A DNA stretch of 64,000 bases from Nocardia kruczakiae NBRC 101016. GTDB taxonomy: Bacteria > Actinomycetota > Actinomycetes > Mycobacteriales > Mycobacteriaceae. The translations under genes were made by a program, and so were the position numbers. The notes below the pieces were generated by a model. That model was given only the letters and a program-made list of their open reading frames with translations, was not told the origin of the DNA and did not search any database. This document shows, one piece after another, positions 8,488 through 17,715 of the stretch. The first letter of the stretch is position 1. Every line of letters begins with the position of its first letter. The DNA is taken from contig NZ_BDBL01000046.1 in NCBI RefSeq assembly GCF_001612965.1, positions 1-64,000 of the forward strand, given 5' to 3'.

Positions 8488-11400
8488 ATGTTCTCCAAAG
8501 TGCTGGTCGCCAACCGCGGGGAAATCGCCATCCGTGCCTTCCGTGCCGCCTACGAACTCGGCATCGGCACCGTGGCGGTTTTCCCCTACGAAGATCGCAA
8601 CTCGGTGCATCGCCTCAAGGCCGACGAGTCGTATCAAATCGGTGTCCCCGGGCATCCCGTGCGCGCCTACCTCTCGATTCCGGAGATCATCAGCGCCGCC
8701 AAGTCCGCCGGCGCCGACGCGGTCTACCCCGGCTACGGCTTCCTGTCGGAGAATCCGGACCTCGCCGCGGCGTGCGCGGAGGAGGGCATCACCTTCATCG
8801 GTCCCTCGGCCGAGGTGCTCGAACTGACCGGTAACAAGGCGCGCGCCATCGCTGCGGCGAAGGCCGCCGGGCTTCCGGTGCTGAACTCCAGCGCGCCCTC
8901 GGCCGATGTCGAGGAGCTGCTGCGCGCCGCGGAGCAGATGGAGTTCCCCGTGTTCGTGAAGGCGGTCGCCGGTGGTGGTGGCCGGGGTATGCGCCGGGTG
9001 GCGGACCGGGTGCAGCTGCGCGAGGCGATCGAGGCGGCCATGCGCGAGGCAGAGTCGGCGTTCGGGGACGCGACGGTGTTCCTCGAGCAGGCGGTGATCA
9101 ACCCGCGTCATATCGAGGTGCAGATCCTGGCCGATCAGCACGGCAACGTCATGCATCTGTTCGAGCGCGACTGTTCGCTGCAGCGGCGGCACCAGAAGGT
9201 GATCGAGCTCGCGCCCGCGCCGAATCTGGATCCCGCACTGCGGATGCGCATTTGCGCGGACGCGGTGGCCTTCGCGCGGCAGATCGGGTACTCGTGCGCC
9301 GGCACCGTGGAGTTCCTGCTCGACGAGCGCGGCCGGCATGTGTTCATCGAGATGAACCCGCGCATCCAGGTCGAGCACACGGTGACCGAGGAGATCACCG
9401 ACGTCGACCTCGTGCAGTCGCAGCTGCGCATCGCGGCCGGCGAGTCGCTGGCGGATCTGGGACTGAGCCAGGACAGCGTGTCGATTCACGGTGCCGCGCT
9501 GCAGTGCCGGATCACGACCGAGGATCCGGCCAACGGTTTCCGTCCCGACACCGGACGCATCACCGCCTACCGCTCGCCCGGCGGCGGTGGTATCCGCCTC
9601 GACGGCGGTGCGAACCTGGGCGCCGAGGTCGGCGCGCACTTCGACTCCATGCTGGTGAAGCTGACCTGCCGCGGCCGCGACTTCGGTGCGGCGGTGGCGC
9701 GGGCCCGGCGCGCGGTGGCGGAGTTCCGCATCCGCGGCGTGGCCACGAACATCCCGTTCCTGCAGGCGGTGCTCGACGATCCGGACTTCCGGGCCGGGCG
9801 GATCACCACCTCGTTCATCGATGAGCGCCCGGAGCTGCTGACCCAGCGCGGGTCGGCCGACCGCGGCACCCGCATCCTGCGCTATCTGGCCGACGTGACG
9901 GTGAACAAGCCCCACGGTGACCGGCCGACGGCGGTATATCCGCACGACAAGCTGCCGGCGATCGATCTGAGTGCGCCGCCGCCGGACGGTACCCGTCAGC
10001 GACTGCTCGAGCTGGGTCCCGAGGGTTTCGCGCGCTGGCTGCGCGAGCGCGACGCCGTCGGCGTCACCGACACCACGTTCCGCGACGCCCATCAGTCGCT
10101 GCTCGCGACCCGGGTCCGGACGCGTGGACTGCTGACGGTGGCCGGACACGTGGCCCGCATGACGCCGGAACTGCTGTCGGTCGAGTGCTGGGGTGGCGCG
10201 ACCTACGATGTGGCGCTGCGGTTCCTGTACGAGGATCCGTGGGAGCGGCTGGCCGCGCTGCGGGAGGCGATTCCGAACATCTGCCTGCAGATGCTGCTGC
10301 GCGGGCGCAACACCGTCGGCTACACGCCGTATCCGGAGCAGGTGACGCGGGCGTTCGTGCGGGAGGCCACCGATACCGGCATCGACATCTTCCGGATCTT
10401 CGACGCACTCAACAATGTGGATCAGATGCGGCCGGCGATCGATGCGGTGCGCGAGACCGGGACCGCGCTGGCCGAGGTCGCGATGTCCTATACCGGCGAT
10501 CTGTCGAATCCGAACGAGAACCTCTACACCCTCGACTACTACCTGAAGCTCGCCGAGCAGATCGTGGAGGCCGGCGCGCACGTGCTGGCGATCAAGGACA
10601 TGGCCGGACTGCTGCGGGCGCCGGCCGCGCACACGCTGGTGACGGCGCTGCGCAGCAACTTCGATCTGCCGGTGCACGTACACACCCACGACACTCCGGG
10701 TGGTCAGTTGGCCACCTATCTGGCGGCCTGGCAGGCCGGCGCCGACGCCGTGGACGGGGCGAGCGCCCCGATGGCCGGCACCACCAGCCAGCCCGCACTG
10801 TCGGCGATCGTCGCCGCGGCCGCGCATTCGCCCTACGACACCGGGCTGAACCTCGACGCCGTCTGCGATCTCGAGCCGTACTGGGAGGCGTTGCGCAAGG
10901 TGTACGCGCCCTTCGAATCCGGATTGCCGGGGCCGACGGGCCGGGTGTACCACCACGAGATTCCGGGCGGGCAGCTGTCGAATCTGCGGCAGCAGGCCAT
11001 CGCACTCGGGCTGGGCGACCGGTTCGAGGAGGTCGAGGCGAAATACGCGGCCGCCGACCGGCTGCTGGGCCGCCTGGTCAAGGTCACCCCGTCCTCGAAG
11101 GTCGTCGGTGATCTCGCCCTGTCCCTGGTCGGATCCGGTGTGGACGTGGAGGATTTCGCCACCGACCCGGCGCGCTACGACATCCCGGACTCGGTCATCG
11201 GTTTCCTGCGCGGCGAACTCGGCACCCCGGCCGGTGGCTGGCCCGAACCCTTCCGCAGCCGCGCTCTCGAGGGCCGCGGCCCGGCGAAGCCGGAAGTGCC
11301 GTTGACCGCGGAAGACGCCGCGGCGCTGGACGGTTCGTCGCAGCAGCGGCGAGAGACGTTGAACCGGTTGCTGTTTCCCGCTCCGACTGCGGAATTCCTG

Positions 11401-11892
11401 GCGCACCGGGAGAAATACGGCGATACCACCGGCCTGTCGGCGAATCAGTTCTTCTACGGTCTGCGCCACGGCGAGGAACACCGCGTCGAACTGGAGAAGG
11501 GCGTCACCCTGCTGATCGGTCTGGAGGCGATCTCCGAACCGGACGAGCGGGGTATGCGCACGGTCATGTGCATCCTCAACGGGCAGCTGCGTCCGGTACA
11601 GGTGCGCGACCGCTCGATCGCCAGCGAGGTCCCGGTGGCGGAGAAGGCCGACAAGAACAACGCCGGCCACATCGCCGCCCCCTTCGCCGGTGTCGTCACG
11701 CTGACCGTCGGCGAAGGTGACACGGTCGCCGCCGGTGACACGGTCGGCACGATCGAGGCCATGAAGATGGAAGCCGCCATCACCGCACCCCGCGCCGGTG
11801 TCGTCGCCCGCGTGGCCATCGGCACGGTGCAGCAGGTGGAAGGTGGCGATCTGCTGGTGGAACTGCGCATGAACGAGACCGCGGCCGAATGA
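8488..11892 (+). CDS. pyc: Pyruvate carboxylase
   Basis: This 1134-residue single-chain biotin enzyme carboxylates pyruvate to oxaloacetate (anaplerosis). Domains in order: biotin carboxylase from residue 1 (FSKVLVANRGEIAIR, ATP-grasp glycine loop VAGGGGRGMRRV, EMNPRIQVEHTVTE), carboxyltransferase barrel from about 530 (DTTFRDAHQSLLATRVRT), a PYC/OADA allosteric region, and a C-terminal biotinyl domain with EAMKMEAAI, the biotinylated lysine being residue 1093. Length and order match the actinobacterial enzyme. It lies divergent from metE and upstream of rsmD and coaD, as in M. tuberculosis. No strong Shine-Dalgarno sequence precedes the ATG, although CAGGTACC lies about 10 nt away. Confidence 0.98.
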   Translation: MFSKVLVANRGEIAIRAFRAAYELGIGTVAVFPYEDRNSVHRLKADESYQIGVPGHPVRAYLSIPEIISAAKSAGADAVYPGYGFLSENPDLAAACAEEGITFIGPSAEVLELTGNKARAIAAAKAAGLPVLNSSAPSADVEELLRAAEQMEFPVFVKAVAGGGGRGMRRVADRVQLREAIEAAMREAESAFGDATVFLEQAVINPRHIEVQILADQHGNVMHLFERDCSLQRRHQKVIELAPAPNLDPALRMRICADAVAFARQIGYSCAGTVEFLLDERGRHVFIEMNPRIQVEHTVTEEITDVDLVQSQLRIAAGESLADLGLSQDSVSIHGAALQCRITTEDPANGFRPDTGRITAYRSPGGGGIRLDGGANLGAEVGAHFDSMLVKLTCRGRDFGAAVARARRAVAEFRIRGVATNIPFLQAVLDDPDFRAGRITTSFIDERPELLTQRGSADRGTRILRYLADVTVNKPHGDRPTAVYPHDKLPAIDLSAPPPDGTRQRLLELGPEGFARWLRERDAVGVTDTTFRDAHQSLLATRVRTRGLLTVAGHVARMTPELLSVECWGGATYDVALRFLYEDPWERLAALREAIPNICLQMLLRGRNTVGYTPYPEQVTRAFVREATDTGIDIFRIFDALNNVDQMRPAIDAVRETGTALAEVAMSYTGDLSNPNENLYTLDYYLKLAEQIVEAGAHVLAIKDMAGLLRAPAAHTLVTALRSNFDLPVHVHTHDTPGGQLATYLAAWQAGADAVDGASAPMAGTTSQPALSAIVAAAAHSPYDTGLNLDAVCDLEPYWEALRKVYAPFESGLPGPTGRVYHHEIPGGQLSNLRQQAIALGLGDRFEEVEAKYAAADRLLGRLVKVTPSSKVVGDLALSLVGSGVDVEDFATDPARYDIPDSVIGFLRGELGTPAGGWPEPFRSRALEGRGPAKPEVPLTAEDAAALDGSSQQRRETLNRLLFPAPTAEFLAHREKYGDTTGLSANQFFYGLRHGEEHRVELEKGVTLLIGLEAISEPDERGMRTVMCILNGQLRPVQVRDRSIASEVPVAEKADKNNAGHIAAPFAGVVTLTVGEGDTVAAGDTVGTIEAMKMEAAITAPRAGVVARVAIGTVQQVEGGDLLVELRMNETAAE

Positions 11893-12024
11893 GGTTGCCG
11901 GTCAGCCAGGTTCGGGCGCGTAGCGAGAGGCGGCCGTGATCGGTCACGGACCGGCTCGCGCGGACCGTATGCCGGTGGACCGGTCGACCCCGCGCCCTGG
12001 GCGTGCCGTGGCGGAGGGATTGCG

Positions 12025-12582
12025 GTGACCCGGATCGTCGCGGGCACGGCTGGTGGTCGGCGGCTGCGGGTTCCGCCCGCGGGCACCAGGCCCACCTCGG
12101 ACCGGGTGCGGGAAGCGCTGTTCAACGCGCTTTCCGCGCGCCTGGATTTCGACGGCATCCGGGTGCTCGACCTCTATGCCGGTTCCGGGGCCCTCGGTCT
12201 GGAGGCGCTGTCGCGCGGGGCGACCCGTGCGCTGCTGGTCGAATCGGATCGCAAAGCGGCTGCGGTGATTCGCGGAAATATCGCGGATCTCGATGTGCCC
12301 GGCGCCGAATTACGCATGGGCACAGTCGCTTCCGTGCTGGCGACAGCACCGGCAGAGCCGTACGACCTGGTGCTGTCCGACCCGCCCTACGCCGTGGACG
12401 ATGCCGCTGTCGAGGCCGACCTGCGGGCACTGGCGGCCAACGGGTGGCTGTACGAGGATGCGCTGATCGTCGTCGAGCGGTCGGCGCGATCGCCCGAAAC
12501 CGCTTGGCCCGCAGGTTATTCAGTGTTGAAGTCGCGCCGATACGGCGAAACCCGCGTCGACCTGGCGGAATACCACGGGTAA
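12025..12582 (+). CDS. rsmD: 16S rRNA (guanine(966)-N2)-methyltransferase RsmD
   Basis: This 185-residue SAM-dependent methyltransferase modifies G966 of 16S rRNA during 30S assembly. It opens MTRIVAGTAGGRRLRVPPAG, carries the RPTSDRVREALFN block typical of RsmD, the SAM-binding DLYAGSGALGLEAL at about residue 50, and the catalytic motif DPPY near residue 119. GTG at 12025 is preceded by GGAGGG. It is followed by a strong hairpin and by convergent coaD, the same pairing as in many actinobacteria. Confidence 0.95.
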   Translation: MTRIVAGTAGGRRLRVPPAGTRPTSDRVREALFNALSARLDFDGIRVLDLYAGSGALGLEALSRGATRALLVESDRKAAAVIRGNIADLDVPGAELRMGTVASVLATAPAEPYDLVLSDPPYAVDDAAVEADLRALAANGWLYEDALIVVERSARSPETAWPAGYSVLKSRRYGETRVDLAEYHG

Positions 12583-12628
12583 TCTCCGGCCGGATGCTCG
12601 CTCGGCGGTCGTGCCGTCGGGAAAGCCT

Positions 12629-12657
12629 GCCGCGGCGGTGGCTTCCGCCGCCGCGGC
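12629..12657. terminator. Bidirectional hairpin between rsmD and coaD
   Basis: GCCGCGGCGG (12629-12638) and CCGCCGCGGC (12648-12657) form a ten-pair GC stem with a 9-nt loop, placed between the two convergent stop codons. No T-run is present, as is common for actinobacterial terminators. Confidence 0.55.
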
Positions 12658-12663
12658 GACAAC

Positions 12664-13149
12664 TCAGCCGCGGCGTTCGGCGATGCGAGCCAGCAGGCGT
12701 TTGTGAACCTCCGGCGGCAACATGCCGGTGACGTCGCCGCCGAAGGTCGCGACCTCCTTGACCAGGGAACTGGACAGGAAGCTCAGCGCCGGGTTGGTGG
12801 CCAGGAAGTAGGTGTCCACGCCCGAGAGGTGCTTGTTCATCTGCGCCATCTGCATCTCGTACCCGAGATCGGTGGCATCGCGCAGACCCTTGACCATGGC
12901 GGTGATGCCCTGTTCGCGAGCGAAATCGACCAGCAGCCCGTACCAGGATTCGATCCGCACGTTCGGCAGATCGGCGGTCGCCTCGCGCAACATCTCGATC
13001 CGCTCGTCGACGCTGAACATGCCCTGCTTGCTCTTGTTGATCATCACGGTCACGACCACCTCGTCGAACTGCGCGGCCGCGCGCGAGATGACGTCGATAT
13101 GCCCGTTGGTCACCGGATCGAAGGACCCGGGGCACAGTGCTCCAGCCAT
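12664..13149 (-). CDS. coaD: Phosphopantetheine adenylyltransferase CoaD
   Basis: CoaD adenylates 4'-phosphopantetheine to dephospho-CoA, the penultimate step of coenzyme A synthesis. The 161-residue protein has the usual length. It begins with the nucleotidyltransferase signature CPGSFDPVTNGH at residues 6-17 and ends with a SFLSSSLVKEVATFGGDV block that corresponds to the ISSTxxR-type nucleotide-binding motif. The pantetheine pocket sequences MINKSKQGMFS and VKGLRDATDLGYEMQMAQMN are intact. The Shine-Dalgarno sequence before ATG 13149 is weak. It is convergent with rsmD. Confidence 0.97.
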   Translation of the reverse strand: MAGALCPGSFDPVTNGHIDVISRAAAQFDEVVVTVMINKSKQGMFSVDERIEMLREATADLPNVRIESWYGLLVDFAREQGITAMVKGLRDATDLGYEMQMAQMNKHLSGVDTYFLATNPALSFLSSSLVKEVATFGGDVTGMLPPEVHKRLLARIAERRG

Positions 13150-13194
13150 GCAGCGACGCTAACAGGTCGGGGCGGGCCGAGCCGATCGTGGTCG

Positions 13195-14205
13195 TCACAG
13201 CGCACGCAACCGCAGCGGCGTCGCGGGCGGAAGGGGAGCGGGGCGGATGTCACCGCGGGGCCGTTGCTCGCGCGCCCGGCTCAGCGCGGCGTGCACGCGC
13301 TCCGCGGCGACTCCGGTGCTCAACTCGCGCCAGCTGGTACGGATCGACCGAAATCCGTAGCGGCGCAACACCACATCCGGTGCTGGGAGGGACGGGCAGC
13401 CGTGTATCCGGGCTCTTCTCGTCCGGTGTCCGTCGACCTCGAGCACCACTCCGGTCCGGCCCAGATACAGATCCGCCGTCCCCAGCACCCTCCCGTCGTC
13501 GGCATGGATCACTCCGCCCGCGGCCGCCGGCGGGAATCCGAGCTGCCGCAGCAGCACCCGGACCCGGGAGTGGTCGACTCCGGCGCTGCGCGGATCGAGG
13601 AAACCGATCACGTGCCGGGCAGCGTCGACACCGCGCCGGCCACGAGCGCGGGCCAGTTCGCGCGCCAATGCCGCTGCGCTGATGCCGAATTCGCGGGCGA
13701 GGGCGTCGCCGACGACGACCGCGGATTCGAACGGAAGCGTGCGCGCCAGATCGACGACGGTGCGGGCCGGACCGGTGACCAGCAGCCCGTCCCGTTCGGC
13801 GACGACGGGGACCGGTGCGCAGTGCACCGTCACATTCGGCTTGATGCGCCCGCCGTGGCGTCGATTGCGCGTCACGTGCACCCGGTCCAGCAGCGCCGGG
13901 GACATCGGCGCACCCAGCAGCACGGCCGCCGATTGATGGCTCACCACGGCGTCGGCCGCCATCTCCGGCAGCAGCGCCGCCACCGCCAGCCGGTGCCGCG
14001 CCACGGCGTCCAGTTCGGCGAGTGCCGAGGCCTCCGCGTACGCCCCGCGCCGCACCCGCCGCCAGCGTCCGATCGCACACCGTCGCCGGATCTCGTCGTC
14101 GCTGACCCCGACCGACACCACGTCACGCCGCCGATGCAGCCCACCCGCACGGCCCGGCCACCCTGGGCCGCACAGGATTTCGGCACACCCGCTGTCGTGG
14201 GTCAT
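13195..14205 (-). CDS. AbiEi-like winged-helix protein with DUF559-like C-terminus
   Basis: A protein of about 336 residues, with ATG 14205 chosen because it opens MTHDSGC shortly before the recognisable domain. The N-terminal part (VGVSDDEIRRRCAIGRWRRV then RRGAYAEA) matches the AbiEi_4-type winged helix often annotated as a type IV antitoxin domain. The C-terminal part (GTADLYLGRTGVVLEVDGH, later RRYGFRSIRTSW) looks like the core of the Vsr/DUF559 endonuclease-like fold. Such single proteins are numerous in Nocardia, Rhodococcus and Mycobacterium and usually lack a partner toxin; none is seen here. They are often annotated only as hypothetical. Nuclease activity and antitoxin activity are both unproven. 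Confidence 0.65.
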   Translation of the reverse strand: MTHDSGCAEILCGPGWPGRAGGLHRRRDVVSVGVSDDEIRRRCAIGRWRRVRRGAYAEASALAELDAVARHRLAVAALLPEMAADAVVSHQSAAVLLGAPMSPALLDRVHVTRNRRHGGRIKPNVTVHCAPVPVVAERDGLLVTGPARTVVDLARTLPFESAVVVGDALAREFGISAAALARELARARGRRGVDAARHVIGFLDPRSAGVDHSRVRVLLRQLGFPPAAAGGVIHADDGRVLGTADLYLGRTGVVLEVDGHRTRRARIHGCPSLPAPDVVLRRYGFRSIRTSWRELSTGVAAERVHAALSRAREQRPRGDIRPAPLPPATPLRLRAL

Positions 14206-14481
14206 TGCGGGTCCTGGTGCGGGCGGGTGCGGCGCGGGCGGGGCAGGAGCGGACACGGGATCGGTACCCGAGGGCGCGGGGACGCGGCCGAGCGCAGACC
14301 TGCGCGCCAGAGAGTGGATCTTGCCGGGCAGTGATTCCCCGAACGGTGGTGCATTGCCGAACCTCCCACGATGAGAACTCGCAACGACGTTTGCTGAGTT
14401 AGGACGTGGGGTATAGAGGCTCGGTTCCTTGCTCAAATGACCAGGTTGCAGCCGCACCCCGTGCATGAGCACGACGGGCGA

Positions 14482-15027
14482 TCAGAAGACCCAGAGCCGC
14501 AGGGTGAGGAAGCGCAGCGCACCGACTCCGGCGGTGATGCCGATGACGGCGATCGCCTCGGTGACGTCGTCGAGCCCGGGTGCCGCGATATCGAGGACCG
14601 CCAGCGCCCCCGAGGTGATGGCGAGTCCGGCCAGCGCCAGTCCACCGCCCTCGAGTTGGGCGGCGAGCCAGCCGACCCGGTCGGCGGCGTGGAAGGTGAG
14701 GCGGCGGTGCAGTTCGTTGGCGAGTGCCGTGCTGACGATGGATCCGGTCAGGTTGGCGAGCTGCGGCCCGCCGCTGTAGCAGGCCAGAAACAGCAGGAAG
14801 TAGCCGATATTGCTGAAACCGCCGACCAATGCGAAGCGGACGAGTTGCGGCAGCCAGTGGTCGCCGCGCAGATAGTTGGCGAAGCGCGAGGCGAGGCGGC
14901 GGAGGCGAGGCGGGGACTGCTGCGGTTCCGGCGTCTCGGCCAGCAGTTCGCTGTGCACGATGGATACACCCGGATCGGGCTGTGGGTTCACCCACATACC
15001 CGGAGGTGCCGGATAAAGGACAACCAT
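14482..15027 (-). CDS. GtrA-family membrane protein
   Basis: About 181 residues if ATG 15027 is used; ATG 14997 is an alternative start. The N-terminal 55 residues are hydrophilic. A GtrA-like domain follows with about four membrane segments (QLVRFALVGGFSNIGYFLLF, GSIVSTALANELHRR, a hydrophobic stretch around GLALAGLAITSGALAVLDIA, and a last one ending in FLTLRLWVF). GtrA proteins are small integral membrane proteins linked to export or flipping of polyprenyl-linked sugars for the cell envelope; in mycobacteria a member acts in arabinogalactan synthesis. No glycosyltransferase lies beside it, so the substrate is unknown. Confidence 0.75.
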   Translation of the reverse strand: MVVLYPAPPGMWVNPQPDPGVSIVHSELLAETPEPQQSPPRLRRLASRFANYLRGDHWLPQLVRFALVGGFSNIGYFLLFLACYSGGPQLANLTGSIVSTALANELHRRLTFHAADRVGWLAAQLEGGGLALAGLAITSGALAVLDIAAPGLDDVTEAIAVIGITAGVGALRFLTLRLWVF

Positions 15028-15248
15028 TGTCGTTCCGATCGCACAGTGCCGGACGCCGTTGGCGACGGGTTCCGGCTGGTCTACCGCTCGGTAGAAAAGA
15101 TAGCACCAAGCGGAGAGATTTCCTCCACTTGATTTGTGTGGGATAGGAAACACCGCCCGACACACCGATGGTGATCTGGGCAGACACGCGGGATGCGGGC
15201 ACACTGGGGCCGAGAGCAGTAGTTCGGCACGAGAGTGGGGTCAGCAGG

Positions 15249-15995
15249 ATGTATCGCGTATTCGAGGCACTCGACGAACTGGTCGCGATCGTCGAAGAGG
15301 CGCGGGGTATCCCGCCGACCCGCAATTGCATCGTGCCCCGCGGTGAGGTGCTGGAACTGCTCGACGATGTGCGTGAGGCGCTGCCCGGCGAACTCGACGA
15401 CGCCCAGGACGTGCTCGACCACCGCGACAAGATCGTCTCCGACGCCCGCAATTCCGCCGAGGCGACGGTGACCGGCGCCAACGACCAGGCCGAACAGACC
15501 GTGGCCGGCGCCCGCGAGGAGGCCGACCGGCTGCTGGCCGACGCCAAGGCGCACGCCGACCGGATGGTCGCCGAGGCCCGCGCGCACGCCGATCATCTGG
15601 TCGCGACCGCGCAGGCCGAAGCCGACCGCATCGTGACCGACGGCAAGGCCGAATACGAGGCGCTCACCGGCCGCGCCCGCACCGAATCGGAGCGGATGAT
15701 CGCGGCGGGTCAGGCCTCCTACGACCGATCGGTGGCCGAGGGGCAGGCCGAACAGGAACGCCTGGTGTCGCAGACCGAGGTGGTGCGTGCCGCGCACGGC
15801 GAATCCGCGCGGTTGATCGACGCCGCGCAGACCGAGGCGGACCGGCTGCGCGAGGAATGCGACCACTACGTCGATTCCCAGCTCGCCGATTTCGAGGAGA
15901 CTCTGCACTCGACCCTGCGGACGGTCGGCCGCGGTCGTCAGCAATTGCGTTCGGGGACCGGCATTCCGGACTACGCCGCCGACTTCCGGCGCTGA
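15249..15995 (+). CDS. sepIVA: DivIVA-like septation protein (SepIVA-type)
   Basis: A 248-residue, largely coiled-coil protein. The N-terminal motif MYRVFEALDELVAIVEEARG is followed by about 170 residues of Ala/Glu/Asp/Arg heptad-like repeats (ADAKAHADRM, AEARAHADHL and so on), then a short tail ending DYAADFRR. It corresponds to M. tuberculosis Rv2927c (SepIVA, about 245 residues), which I recall as an essential septation factor, and it lies just before DUF177-rnc-mutM as there. ATG 15249 is chosen because it starts the conserved N-terminus; the frame stays open upstream. The Shine-Dalgarno sequence is weak (CAGCAGG). Confidence 0.85.
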   Translation: MYRVFEALDELVAIVEEARGIPPTRNCIVPRGEVLELLDDVREALPGELDDAQDVLDHRDKIVSDARNSAEATVTGANDQAEQTVAGAREEADRLLADAKAHADRMVAEARAHADHLVATAQAEADRIVTDGKAEYEALTGRARTESERMIAAGQASYDRSVAEGQAEQERLVSQTEVVRAAHGESARLIDAAQTEADRLREECDHYVDSQLADFEETLHSTLRTVGRGRQQLRSGTGIPDYAADFRR

Positions 15996-16091
15996 TCCGC
16001 TCGCGCTCGTTCCGGGATTTGGGGGGATCGGCGCAGTTCGCGTACTGTGGAGTGGTTGCCCAAACCCCCTCGAAACGTGAGTGAGTGCCCG

Positions 16092-16751
16092 ATGTCCGCC
16101 CAGTCCGGTCCCGGTTCGCGTCGTCGTCAGACCGACGCGGATTTCGTGCTGGACACCCGCAGCCTGGGGCGTGCCCCGGGCTCGATCCGGCAGGTTCATC
16201 GGGTCGTCACCGCCGCCGAGAAGATCGGCTTGGACCTGATCGCGATCCCGGCCGGTGCCGAGGTCGATCTCGATCTGACCCTGCAGGCGGTCTCGGAGGG
16301 CGTGCTGGTCACCGGTTCGGTGTCGGCGCCGATCGAGGGGGAGTGCTCGCGCTGCCTGGAGTCGTTCACCGACGATCTGGAACTCGAGATCACCGAACTG
16401 TTCGCCTATCCGAACAGCGCGACCGAGCAGACCACCGAGGAAGACGAGATCTACCGGATCGTCGACGACATGATCGACATCGAGCCGGTGGTCACCGACG
16501 CCGTCGGCCTGGAATTGCCGCTGCAACCGCTGTGCGAACCCGATTGCGCCGGGCTGTGCCCGGAATGCGGTGTCCGGATGGCGATTGCGGGTCCGGATCA
16601 CACGCATGAGATACTGGACCCTCGCTGGGCGGGGCTTGCGAAATTCGCGAGCGAAACCCCCGGCACCGGCGTCTCCGACGCCCCATCAGACGTAGACCGA
16701 TCTCTTGCCGACCACCATGGTTCGGCAAGTTCGACGACAGAGGAGAAGTAG
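16092..16751 (+). CDS. DUF177/YceD family protein
   Basis: About 219 residues. The YceD (DUF177) domain contains the paired cysteine motifs CSRCLE near residue 90 and CEPDCAGLCPECG near residue 150, likely a zinc site. In most bacteria yceD lies directly before rpmF, as here (2 bp gap), and the family is linked to 23S rRNA processing and large-subunit assembly. The N-terminus is polar and variable, so ATG 16092 is chosen over upstream codons in the same frame. The C-terminal 40 residues are disordered and specific to this lineage. Confidence 0.9.
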   Translation: MSAQSGPGSRRRQTDADFVLDTRSLGRAPGSIRQVHRVVTAAEKIGLDLIAIPAGAEVDLDLTLQAVSEGVLVTGSVSAPIEGECSRCLESFTDDLELEITELFAYPNSATEQTTEEDEIYRIVDDMIDIEPVVTDAVGLELPLQPLCEPDCAGLCPECGVRMAIAGPDHTHEILDPRWAGLAKFASETPGTGVSDAPSDVDRSLADHHGSASSTTEEK

Positions 16752-16753
16752 TC

Positions 16754-16936
16754 GTGGCCGTTCCGAAGCGCCGGATGTCTCGTGCCAACACCCACTCGCG
16801 GCGCAGCCAGTGGAAGGCCACCGCGCCGACCCTGATCACCTGCCCGAACCGGGCGTGCGGTCAGAAGACCCTCCCGCACATCGCGTGCCCCAACTGCGGC
16901 ACCTACAAGGGCCGCCAGGTCACCTCGGCCATCTGA
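16754..16936 (+). CDS. rpmF: 50S ribosomal protein L32 (zinc-binding form)
   Basis: A 60-residue basic protein starting VAVPKRRMSRANTHSRR. Cysteines 30, 35, 45 and 48 (CPNRAC and CPNC) form the zinc ribbon, so this is the C+ form of L32. GTG 16754 lies 2 bp after the DUF177 stop, and rnc follows 23 bp downstream, giving a DUF177-rpmF-rnc-mutM operon for ribosome assembly and RNA processing. A zinc-free C- paralogue may exist elsewhere, as in mycobacteria. Confidence 0.97.
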   Translation: MAVPKRRMSRANTHSRRSQWKATAPTLITCPNRACGQKTLPHIACPNCGTYKGRQVTSAI

Positions 16937-16959
16937 TCCGCCGATCGGGTAGCCGCGAA

Positions 16960-17715
16960 GTGACCGCCGGTAAGGACGAAGCGGCCGCACCCGCAGCGGG
17001 CGATGCCGCTGACCACGCCAGCCTTCTGGAAGCGCTCGGCGTGGAGCTGCGTCCGGATCTGCTCCGGCTGGCGCTCACCCACCGTTCGTACGCCTACGAG
17101 AACGGTGGTCTGCCGACCAACGAACGCCTGGAGTTCCTGGGCGACTCGGTGCTCGGCCTGAGCATCACCGAGCGCCTGTACCTCGAGCATCCGGAGAAAT
17201 CCGAGGGTGAGCTCGCCAAACTGCGTGCCAGTGTGGTGAATATGCACGCCCTGGCCGAGGTCGCGCGCGGCCTGGGTGAGGGCGGCCTCGGCCGTCATCT
17301 GCTGCTTGGTAAGGGCGAGGAGCTCACCGGCGGCCGGGACAAGGCGAGCATCCTCGCCGACGGGATGGAATCGCTGCTGGGCGCGGTCCATCTGCAACAC
17401 GGCATCGAGGTGGCGCGCGGAGTCGTGCTGCGGCTGTTCGCCGAACTGCTCGAACGCGGTCCCCGGATGGGTGCCGGCCTGGACTGGAAGACCAGCCTGC
17501 AGGAGCTCACCGCGGAACGCGGTATCGGCGTGCCCAGCTACGAGATCACCTCGACCGGTCCCGACCACGACAAGGAATTCACCGCCACCGCGGTGATCGG
17601 CGGCACGGCCTACGGGCAGGGCGTCGGCCGGTCGAAGAAGGAAGCCGAGCAGAAGGCCGCCGGCGCCGCCTGGCAGGCGCTCACCGCGGACGGTTCCGCC
17701 GAAGCCGGGGACTGA
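16960..17715 (+). CDS. rnc: Ribonuclease III
   Basis: RNase III cleaves double-stranded RNA, processing pre-rRNA and some mRNAs. The 251-residue protein has the catalytic signature NERLEFLGDSVLGL near residue 55, the second acidic cluster in DKASILADGMESLLGAV, and a C-terminal double-stranded RNA-binding domain from about residue 170 (DWKTSLQELTAERG ending in KKEAEQKAAGAAWQAL). GTG 16960 is selected because it precedes the family N-terminus and follows rpmF; the frame continues open through rpmF. Its TGA overlaps the mutM ATG by one base. Confidence 0.96.
   Translation: MTAGKDEAAAPAAGDAADHASLLEALGVELRPDLLRLALTHRSYAYENGGLPTNERLEFLGDSVLGLSITERLYLEHPEKSEGELAKLRASVVNMHALAEVARGLGEGGLGRHLLLGKGEELTGGRDKASILADGMESLLGAVHLQHGIEVARGVVLRLFAELLERGPRMGAGLDWKTSLQELTAERGIGVPSYEITSTGPDHDKEFTATAVIGGTAYGQGVGRSKKEAEQKAAGAAWQALTADGSAEAGD

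Noticed and set aside
8464..11670. A 1068-codon minus-strand frame opposite pyc
   Set aside because: No recognisable domain, and it is antisense to a complete pyruvate carboxylase.
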